This document shows, one piece after another, positions 37,886 to 47,500 of a stretch of 64,000 bases of DNA (position 1 is the first letter of the stretch; each line of letters opens with the position of its first letter). Location: assembly GCA_013398295.1 (NCBI GenBank), contig VZSF01003595.1, positions 186,001 through 250,000 on the forward strand, read 5' to 3'. The notes below the pieces were generated by a model. It was not told the DNA's origin and searched no databases. It worked only from the letters and a program-made list of their open reading frames with translations. The DNA comes from Chionis minor (Eukaryota > Chordata > Aves > Charadriiformes > Chionididae). A program made the position numbers and the translations under genes.

Positions 37886-40800
37886 GATTCTCTGGAACGT
37901 CCTGCCACTGCCTCCCAAACAGGCAGCCCATTTGGCCTCTGCTAGCACCGGGCAAAGCTTTAGTTCTTTGGTTTTGATGCCTTATTCAAATCCGCCTGCA
38001 GCCCCTCCAAATGCCAGTTCGGTGCGAGAACAGGCCCATTGGGGTTGCAGAGCATTCCCTGCAAGCCGGCAGAAAGACCATGTAAAAATCAAATCCACAT
38101 GACTGTATTTACAGGCAACCAAAGAAAGGGCTGCTTTTCCAAGAAAAACTTTTCCATGTAAAAGAATTCTTAATCTCCCCTTTGACTGTCATTGTTGAAA
38201 TGATGGCTTTGGAGGCTTGAAATTTAAGACCCTATCGGCGTCTTTTCTGTTAGCTGTGATTTATGAATGGTTTCGCTGTTGATTATCCTCCAAGATTACA
38301 GCACAGCAGCCCTGACAGACAAGCAGAGGAAATTTCACAGGATAACGGGCAGGTTCTTCTCCAGGGCAGTGAGGCAGGGAGGTGTGTTTTGACTCAAGTA
38401 TGTAACAATATCAGCAAATGCCAACTGGACTCCACAGGTAATCCAATAGTCTGCATGTAGTGCCCTACTCAAAGGCAAGCAGAGTCAGCAGAAGTCTTTA
38501 TGATGATTTCCCTGTGCTTCAGATCCTTTGCGTGTTCTGTAATACAGCATTCAGTTATTTTTTTGCCTAGATTGTGGCACAAACTGTTCAAACTGCAGTC
38601 AAATGAGAGAAGGTAACAGTTGCATATATTCCTATGCATGTTCTTCAAAGATCATCATTCTTTACTGCAGTTGCAAAGTCTCCTGTCTTGTCTGGGAGTT
38701 TCACTCTCTCTTTATATCAAGCCCAGGATATTCAAAGGAAATTTGCTTCTTTGATTTATTGCCAAGAACAGGCACTCTTGACCCCAGAGAAGGAGATTTT
38801 GTGTCTTTTGCTCCCATTTCCTTCTAGACAGTTTGTTTGTTCCAAGTTGCTGCTAGAAGGGATTGTTTATCTGGTGAGAGTAACGGGGCCAGGGCAGGTG
38901 CAGTCATGACTTGAGGGAGCTGCACAGCATTCCATTTGCTCCCACAGTGCAGGACTGACACTGTGCTCACAGGGGACAGGAGCAAGCTACAAGCCCTTGT
39001 AGTGACTTGGCAAACCCATACCTGAGGATGCTGCAAGGAGACCAAGTTTCTCCTGACAGAAGCTCTTAGAAGCAACTGCCTATATTAGGTTGCTTCCTTC
39101 TGGGCTGTGCCTTTCGCTGGACCAGACAGCCAAGACTCAGAGTCCAAGTCGAAAAAATTTCTTATGTGGGGGCTGCCTAAAAATAAATGAGCAGATCCCT
39201 CAGGACGTGATTTTATCTCTTGATAAACGGCCTCTAGCTTTTCAGGCTGAGAGGTTCCTTTGATTTGAACTCTGCCACGTTGCCCTGCAAAATGAATCAT
39301 TGTTGGCATGTGGTTTCCAGGTCTAGCACTACGGATGTGCTTCCTGCTCTTTGCATCATCATCTGGACCCATGCAGTGAGCAGTGTTATGCCACCTTCGT
39401 GCTTTGGATCATTTTGGGCTGAGGTGAACCACTCCATGAAGTGCTGGGCAAGGGTGATCTGGGCCTGACGCACCTGGGTCCTGCGCTACGGTTGTTCATG
39501 CTCCCCTCAATGATCCTGCTGCTTCGGTGCCTTTCAGCACTATTGTCAGGAATACACTGCAGAGAGGAAAGGCTGCACCTCTTTGGAGGGAACCAAAGGC
39601 ACAGTTATATCCAATTTTGGCCCAAGCCGTTCTCACTAGGACTAGTTATGCTGTGGGTGTTCTGAGGGATTAGATTCGACAGGGAACCAGAATGGACATT
39701 CCTAGCATTCTTCCCATTTTGCCACCCAGCCTGCTTCAGAAAAAGTCGTGATGTAGGTGTTTGTATCCTGTCTCTTTCTTCCCTCACTGTATTTGTCTTT
39801 CAAGCCTGGCAGCAGTGGAAGGAAACTTAGCACGTGATGCTGATATTCTGCCATGTCTGTGGGACAGCAAATTCCTAAAGTACTCAAATCTAGCTAAGAG
39901 AATAGCTAGGAAAACAGGAGGCAGAGAACTCGTCAAAGCTGGGAGAGGCTTGAATCCCATGGGATTCAAGAAGGGATACCGGCTTTTATCCAGAAGCAGG
40001 GCTGCTCACACCAGGAAGGCTGTCTGGGTTCCTGCCCACACAGTCCCTCTCTCATGACTTCCCACCTGTGCTGCATCATTGTCTGCATTTTGATCTGAGC
40101 ATTCATGATATATCTTACTAGTGGGATATTCATGGCCATAAGAGGTTGCTGGATGTTGCAGCACAGTTGTGCTGGATACGGGAGCCCAGCCAGAACCTGG
40201 ATATACGGAAGGAGGGCAGAGAAAAGGCCGGGGATGTAAAGAGGCTGCAAGAAGATCCCAGGAATACCACCAGTGAGAGGAGTGCCAGATGTGAATCCCA
40301 TGGTACTTGGCAAGGCAGCCAGTAGCAAAGAGGAACAAACATCCAAGCACGTGGACAAAGTCCTAGCACTTAACTGAGGCATCTGTGAAGACCACACAGC
40401 CCTCAGCAGCTTTTGGTTTGTAAAGCCTCACCTGGAAACCTCAGACAACTGAATGCAGCCCAGTGAGCCAGGGTGCAGATCACATTGCATCCCTGATGCT
40501 CTGCTCATTGCCTGGAAGAGCTGTCAATGCCACATGCAGCATCACCAGTCTGGCACACAGCAGGTCTCTCGTCCTGAGAAGCACCAGGTCCCTGCAGGTC
40601 CCAGCAAAGCACAAGAGCTTCTTCACATGTGTTTATTCACGCCTTTCAGGACTGAGCCTGGGGGTTGCATTTTATAACAAAACAGACTAATGAAAAAAAA
40701 TGTTGGAGAAGTTCTGAGAAATGTGTGCTTCATAAGCCCTCTTTAATCGATGTTGTCAGAAATACACCTCTGCCTAAGAGTGAGTGAATCTTAGCAGATA

Positions 40801-42004
40801 CAGTCCTGCTGGATTTTTCTGCTACTTGACTCCCCACTCCTTATTTACTGTTGTTCTACACTCTAATTCCCAGCTAGGCAGGATTATTCCTTCAGAGTTA
40901 GTCCTAGGAGTGGAGGCCGCTGTGCCAAAGCCTATGTCTTTGGGCTGCCCCCACTGCTGCCCTGGTACCACTGTTTGCACCTGTTTGCACTCAGCTGCTT
41001 CAGAAAACTTCCCTCCAGACTTTTCCTTCCTCCTTGTCCCACCATACACACAATGGCCCAGTTTCCCTGTTCCCAAGCCAAGACACAGGAATGTATCAGT
41101 CCCTAGTGATTCCTTCCAGCAAATTAAGAATTGCTGAACTAAGGAGGATTTCAGTAGAGCAACATGGCCTCAACTGAAAATCTCCCACTTGTTGGTCTTC
41201 TCCTTTGGTAGGGCACCGTGCAATATTTACATCCCGTTTCAACAGGTCTAATTCTACTACCCCGTATACACATTTGTGTCTGCAAACTGTATCCTTCACC
41301 GAGTTTCCATTCAGGCAAATTTCACCAGCCAAGAGTGGCTCCAGGAGGACTTCTGACCAAAGAACAAATCATTTCCATCACAGCCGTCAGGACAGGAGCA
41401 TTTCTTACCACCTGCCCACCATGTGCTTTACACAACAGAGCTCCATCTTGAGTGAGCAACCTGCTACTAACTTTAAACATGATCATAATTAATAGTAACA
41501 GCAACACCAACAATAATAACAATACCACCATAATACGTGCACACACATGCCCTGCAGAACCCAGCAGCAGTTTTGTGAAGTGAATACCCCTACAAATGCT
41601 TTGGGATGCTCATCAGTGCCTAGAGTTCCAATTGTTCAGAGCCCAGCAAACCCTAAACCACAAACACCCACTTCTGTGCTGAACACATGTACTGTAATGA
41701 AATTTACTTTAAAAAAGATACATTATTTACATCCAGGAAAAATTGGATTGTAGTTTCTCAAAACAAGTATCAGAAAAACCACAGCGTCCTCCCAACTGCT
41801 CCCCAAACTAAAATATACATCCCTAGGAGTAGAGGATAGCACACTCACCCCTGTCCAGTGTCTCTTTGTCCTGCTCCTTTTTTTCTCCTTGGAGGAAAGC
41901 AGCTCTGAAGACACTCCTTCCCCTTGCACATAGAGTCTTGCAGGTTCAGGAGCCGGGCGGGGGAACGGGGCTGCAGGGGAACTGCTGGGCTGAATGTCTG
42001 AGTT
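37886..42004. other. Intergenic stretch, no gene supported
   Basis: The interval 38030-38300 is AT-rich without an obvious repeat and could be conserved non-coding DNA. The minus-strand frame 39966-40397 (143 codons) is rich in Leu, Pro, Ile and Met and is discussed as an uncertain item. A 10-bp tandem repeat (ctgtttgcac twice) lies near 40973-40992. A low-complexity AAT/CAA patch (about 41480-41530) runs 'aacaataataacaa' and similar. I recognise no domain in any of these frames. Confidence 0.45.
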
Positions 42005-42460
42005 CACAGTGTTAACTGGCCGGAGTATCCTATTACGTGATAGGTAGCAAGCCAGGGCCTAATTTATGGAAATTTTGACCTTCAGTCCCCTTTGACATTT
42101 TCAGATCAGCCGTAGCTTGTGTGACACATTAGAGCCCTTACAGTAAGGGGCTCCAAATCAGCCTGTGCAGCTGCTGGAGCTGATGAGCGGGTCAGAGGTA
42201 AGAATGCACTGAGGTTCGTGTGTGGGCTGCTCGGTGCCTGTTTGACATTTATAAATCAGTGACATTCCTCTGCACAGCTCAGTGCATACAGATCGCTTCC
42301 GTCACTCTGAGGGCCCCTCATTTCAGTCAAGGGTGGATTTGGGCATCCTTGGCCTTTCCTTTTGAGTCGAGCAAGAATACGCCTAAACAAATCCAGATTT
42401 ATTAGCCGGCGGGCTCACCTAGCACCATTCAGTGTGACCCGCTCCCTCAGGAGGATGGAG
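42005..42460. promoter_or_regulatory. Candidate upstream regulatory segment of RFLNA
   Basis: About 1.9-2.3 kb upstream of the RFLNA start codon lies a non-repetitive segment with several motif-like words. They include 'gttaactggccgg', 'ctattacgtgatagg', 'cctaatttatgg', 'gacatttataaatcagtgac' and 'agatttattagcc'. There is no open frame of note. This is only a guess from position and texture; conservation between species would decide it. Confidence 0.2.
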
Positions 42461-42764
42461 TGTGGGCCCTTTTAGGATCAACCCTCCCTCCAAGGACTTT
42501 GTGGCATCTTCAGGGCTCAGGCATGAAAGTCTTCATCCCTAGGCGCAATACCAGACCCCTCACATTTTCACCAGCCGCCACAAAAAACACCGTGTTTGTT
42601 GGTTTTATAGCACAAACAGCCGCAGTCCCATTCTGCTGGGTGCTGGGCCAACAACTTGGACCAAGCGGAGGTGTCCAGTTGGATTTCAAGTTTCCCATGG
42701 AAACCTGTTTGCCATGAATAAAGCTCCACCAGACTGAGCTGTATGAGTGGGCCTGCCCCAATTT

Positions 42765-43220
42765 ATAGAATCATCGAATTATCGAATCACCTGGGTTGGA
42801 AGAGACCTGTAAGATCATCGAGTCCAGCCCTTAACCCAGCACTGCCATGTCCACCACTTACCCATGTCCCTCAGCACCACGTCTGCCTGGCTGGTGAATA
42901 CCTACAGGGATGGCGACTCCACCACGCCCCTGGGCAGCCTGTTTCAATGTTCAATAACCCCTTCTGTGAAGAATTTTTTCCTAATATCCATCCTAAACCT
43001 CCCCTGGCACAACTTGACGCCATTTCCTCTCGTCCTGTCACCTGTTACTTGGGAGAAGAGGCCAACCCTCACCTGGCTCCAGCCTCCTCTCAGGCAGTTG
43101 TAGGGAGCCATCATGTCTCCCTTCAGCCTCCTCCAGGCTGAACAACCCCGATTCCCTCAGCCGCTCCTCGGGAGACCTGTGCTCCAGACCCCTCACCCGC
43201 TTCCTCACAGTCTGGAGTCC
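42765..43220 (-). mobile_element. CR1 LINE, 5'-truncated, antisense
   Basis: It begins with the reversed 3' end 'atagaatcatcgaattatcg', then 'gggttggaagagacctgtaa' and 'gatcatcgagtccagccctt'. It then runs through 'gcagcctgtttcaatgttca', 'gaagaattttttcctaatat' and 'ctcgtcctgtcacctgttac' to 'ctcagccgctcctcgggaga' and 'gtgctccaga'. This is the antisense order of an avian CR1 3' region. Roughly 455 bp remain and no intact coding frame survives. It ends about 1.1 kb upstream of the RFLNA start and 320 bp before the CpG island. It looks less diverged than the 23741 tail. Confidence 0.94.
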
Positions 43221-43539
43221 ATGTAGAGAGAAAACATGATGAGAAAAACATAACCAAGGCTGTGGAAAGGTAATGTTAACGTCAGCCAGTTATCCATACT
43301 GGCTTCAGCAAGCCTGACCTGTTAACTGCTACTTGCTTCTCTGGACCCGGAGGGTTGATATGGCCTCTCCCTTCCTCTCAGTGCTGGCAGTCTCTGGCAA
43401 CAGCCGCTCTTCCTGCCTAGCGGCTGTGCTGGGATTTGGGATACCCTCCTGTTGCATTCATGGTGGCTGGGGTGGGGAGGCCAGCTCTTTGGCGGTTGTG
43501 GACCAGCAGCTGTGGAGCCAGTCAAAGAAAGAGATGGCG
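43221..43539. other. RFLNA 5' flank between CR1 and CpG island
   Basis: This is unique-looking sequence leading into the CpG-rich promoter. A 134-codon frame (43333-43737) runs through it into the island. It has no recognisable domain and is typical of stop-poor GC-rich DNA. Confidence 0.45.
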
Positions 43540-43967
43540 GCTTGGGCTGCATTAAGCAGGAGGCGTAAGGACCGCCATGAGGGTAAGGCCCAGAGGGGGG
43601 CTATGGCGGCCTTGTACGCCCACACTGCCACGGTCACCCGCCGCCTTGGTGACGCCACCCTCAGCCCCCTCAAAGGGAAGAGGGACGATGGCTCCCGAGG
43701 AGAGCTCTTCCCGCGTGCCCACACGCCTCATCGCTGAGGGGAAAAGCTGCGAGTGGAGGTGAAAGAGGGACGAAAATGAGAACCGAGGGAAAAATCCGAC
43801 AGAACGGAGGAAAAAAATCACACGGGAGGGAGGGAAAACTCCGACAGCAGGGAGGGAAACCGGCAGAGGGAAGCCGCAGCCCCGCGGTGGCGGGCGGGGA
43901 GGCCCCCTCGGGTCTCCCCGGGGGGCGACGGCCGCGGCGGGCCGGGGGCGAGCGGGCGCGCGGGCGG

Positions 43968-44071
43968 NNNNNNNNNNNNNNNNNNNNNNNNNNNNNNNNN
44001 NNNNNNNNNNNNNNNNNNNNNNNNNNNNNNNNNNNNNNNNNNNNNNNNNNNNNNNNNNNNNNNNNNNNNNN
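43968..44071. other. Assembly gap (104 N)
   Basis: Unresolved bases lie between 'gcgggcgcgcgggcgg' and 'ggaccttccttcccttcctt'. The flanks are extremely GC-rich on the left and a pure pyrimidine tract on the right. Such sequence often fails in sequencing. The true length may differ from the number of Ns. The gap removes part of the RFLNA promoter or 5' UTR. Confidence 0.98.
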
Positions 44072-44349
44072 GGACCTTCCTTCCCTTCCTTTCCCTTCCC
44101 CGGGGGCCGCCTGACGGGCGGGGGTCGGGCAGGGCGCGGGGGCCGGGCGGAGGGAAGGCGGCCGGGGCAGCCCGGCCCGGCTGATGGTGGCGGTGCCCCC
44201 CGCAGCAGGCTCGGCCCGGGCTCCGGCAGGCCGGTGGCGGCGATCGGGACTCGGGGGGAACCCCCGGGCTCCTTTCCCCTCCTCTCCCTCCGCGGCGGGC
44301 GGCGCTGGAGGATTTTCTCCCGCCGCGGCTGCCTTGCTGCCCCTCAGAC

Positions 44350-44559
44350 ATGGTAGGTCACCTACAGCTGCAAGGGATGGACGAGAGCCTGAAGGAGAAG
44401 AGCCGGGAAGGCTTGCTGGACAGCCCGGACTCGGGGCTGCCCCCCAGCCCCAGCCCCCCTTTCTACTCCCTCTCACCCGGCGAGGGCCGAGCTGGGGGCA
44501 GCGGCGGTGCGGACCCCCCGGCCCCGGGGCACCGGCGAGAGGCCAAGGACGGCAGAGTG
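44350..44559 (+). CDS. RFLNA: RFLNA coding exon 1
   Basis: It encodes residues 1-70. After the conserved start and the LLDSPDSGLPPSPSPPFYSL block, the exon turns into a Gly/Ala/Pro/Arg-rich linker (GEGRAGGSGGADPPAPGHRR). That linker is poorly conserved in this family and probably disordered. The exon ends after GTG (Val70) at a good donor, gtggtaagag, in phase 0. A TSS and 5' UTR end cannot be set because of the upstream gap. An ATG at 44184 lies upstream in a different frame. Confidence 0.93.
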
Positions 44560-47500
44560 GTAAGAGCCAAACTGGGCGCTGGGCTCCATCCTCTCCGGCC
44601 CCGGGAGGGTGAAGGGCCGGCTGCGCCCTGGGACAAGGGACAGCCAGGAAAGGGCCTGAGCCCACTGACATCCCTGGGCTGTGTCCCCCCTTGGTGCCCG
44701 GCCACCCGGGAGAGGGCTCTCCTGGGCTCCTTGTGCCCCATGGTGGCGTCAGCCTGGCCCAGGCAGGGGGTTGGACCCATGCTGGTCAGGGTTTTTCTGA
44801 TACGCTCACAGACGTGTTGGCGGTTCGGCCGGGTGAACTCTGATCACAGCGTGGGAGTAAAACCCAGGTCTGAAACAGGCTCCCCTGCTTACCTTGGTAA
44901 CACAAAAGTGTAATTGCGTCTCGGTGACACTCCTCTGCCTGGTAGATGCAGGCTGGGGCTGCATCCGTCTGGACCCAAGGCAGGGCACTCCGGCTCCCAG
45001 CCATCCTTACGCTCCAGCATCCCACATTTGTTCTGTCAGGAGCATGGAGCCACGTTTGCTGGAGCCCTGGCTGGCAAGAAAGACAAAACTGTCTTGTTAA
45101 CTCAGGGCAGGGCACAGATGTCTGCCCGGGGAGCTGGTGTGGGGGCAAGGTTGTGTGCCGGGGGGTTGTGGTCCGGGGAAGGTTGTATGCCGCTGCCCTT
45201 TGCTGGAGTGGGGTTTTGTGGCATGACTCTGCCTGAAAGGTTTGTGCGCTGCGTGGCCAAGCCGCGCAGGGTTAGTGGTTTGTAAGCTCAGACAGCTGGC
45301 AGGAGCACTACAGATTTCGGTTAGCCTGACGCAGTGCCAGTGAAGCGGTTGACTGGGGAGTAGGATTTGGGTAGATTTATTATGACTGTTATTCTGCTTT
45401 ATTTGTTTATTTCTATCCCTTAGCTATAAAAAAAACGTTTTTAAAACACAAAGTTCAGAGAATAAGTAATGGTGGTGGAGGTTTTTAAAGGATGATGAAA
45501 GTTCTTCCCCAGGGATCTTTCAAATTTATTTTTTTTAACGTATATAAAAGACATTTGTAGGTGTATTCAATACAGTTAATTGGCTTCTATATGGAATAAA
45601 ACTGCAGCACAAATTTTTTTGTAGGAAAATAATTACCTACCTGTGGATTAGTGACAATTCAAAGACTTCTCGGTAGAGACATTTTGCCATGACTTCTCAC
45701 ACCCTCATTTACTTTCTCAAGTTCTAAGGCTATTTTAGTATATTATTGAAAACTGCCTTTTACTCCTGAACATGCCAAAACCTTCCCCATGAACAATGGC
45801 TCCTTCTCACCAGACTACGGTGGGTAGGGTGTGAAGTGTTAATTATGAAAATCAAATGGCAAACCTGCTAACGCTGGAGTTCCAAATGTGGAGCCTTACC
45901 TGCAGATGTCTGGGCGTGTGTGCCATCTTGATGGGACTGTTTGTGTACAAAGAGTTACCCACACGCCTCTGACTTGGCAGGATCAGGCTGTTGCTATGTA
46001 TTTGTGGGGAAAAAAAAAAAAGTGGGAGGAAGATGAATGAAGGCTTGCTGGACCAGAAAACAGCTGGGGTGGAGGTGTCTGCAAAGCTCTGTAATGGGGA
46101 TATGACAGCCTCCATTCCAGTAATACGACAGTTGGCCAACACTTCTCCCAAGAAAGCCCTTAGATATTGAAGATGGAAGAGCATGAGAAAAACCTATTTC
46201 AGTTCTTGGGCTATTAGGACTGAGAGTTTTAGTGCTTGATTCCTATGGAAAAAAAGTTATTTCTATGGTCTGTGTAAGGCAAAATTACATTTTTCACTTT
46301 TTAAAAAAAGGTTTTGATCATAAATGAACATTTTACAGATTTCAGAGGAACTCACACTGTAGATGTTTCCAAATTTCATATCACATTGCAACCGCATGGG
46401 TAGCCCTAGGCTGCTGCTGTTAGAGTGTGGATTTCATACATTGTGGATATTTCCTGCCCTTAATTGGTATAGGAGGTTGCAGAGATACTAACACTGAAAA
46501 CAATTTTACTGTATTATTTGGAGCAGTCCAGGGCCGTGCTCTTTGACTGTTTGGTACACTGCAAAATAATGAAGTAAATAGGAACTTTCACTCTATTTGA
46601 CTGTACAAAGCATTTTACTACTTCTCATTTCCACCCTGCAAATACTGTACTTGCAGCTGTTACTAAGAAAGGAGGAAAAATATGGAGAGCATTGCTTGCT
46701 TCATACTTCTAAATTTCAGTGTCTAATTAGCTTTAATGTTGCCATTTAACAAGGACTTGCAGATCTATGAGCAATTACGCAATCCATGAATGTGCTTCTG
46801 TTTAACTCTACTACTCTGCTGTTCATCAGAGCATGCAGAATTGGCAAATCAATAATTGCAGCTATTTGCACACCAAGGCATGTCTTTTTTAATCGCTTGT
46901 TATATCAGTGTTTGTTTTGCTTATAAATGTGACAGACCGAGGAATGCAGCCTGCACTCTTTGTGTTATAATACTATAAAACCATGTATAAACTTAGTCAG
47001 TAACGGCCAAAATTCTAGTATGTACAGTTACAATAAATTGCTGTCAGGTGAAGAAAACAACATTCCAGATCTGTGGGAAGTATTTCATACTATTCCTTGC
47101 TGCGGACCTATCAAAATCACTAGTTTGAACCCAGTTGCGTTCTTGTGCAGTCAGCTATTTTGCTCCAACTTCACAAATATATTGAAGAATTTTTCTGCTC
47201 TAGGACAGCTCTCCTCATACAGACCAAAATGAGATTGCATGCCCTTATCGAATACTTTCTTGTGTGTAAAATCTGTGCGCTCTCTGCTTTGTGTTATTAA
47301 CTGTGACTCTGAAAAAGTAAACTCTCTTCTCTTTAATAAGCATGACTTTGTTTCAAAGACAATGCACCATTTATTCACATTTAACCAGCCAATTTGGCTA
47401 CAGCTTTGGGATCCAAGAAAATATGAAAGGCAATTTAGGGCCAGAGTCATAAATACCACAAGTTCAACACCATTTAGGGACTCTTTTTTTTTTTGCGTTT

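Larger units (their letters stand above)
43540..44640. promoter_or_regulatory. RFLNA: CpG island promoter of RFLNA
   Basis: GC content and CpG frequency rise sharply here compared with the AT-rich flanks. Sp1-type GC boxes lie at 43892-43899 and 44116-44124. No TATA box stands out at a sensible distance from the start codon, as is usual for CpG-island promoters, which tend to have dispersed start sites. The island covers the 5' UTR and all of coding exon 1. It is interrupted by an assembly gap, so the transcription start cannot be placed. The many long overlapping open frames on both strands here come from the scarcity of A/T-rich stop codons, not from genes. Confidence 0.8.

Noticed and set aside
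43333..43737. 134-codon plus-strand frame before RFLNA exon 1
   Set aside because: It has no recognised domain and no splice link to RFLNA in frame, and it lies in promoter DNA.
43670..44671. 333-codon minus-strand frame across the CpG island
   Set aside because: It includes 35 unknown residues from the assembly gap and is Pro/Arg/Gly-rich. Stop codons are simply rare in GC-rich DNA.
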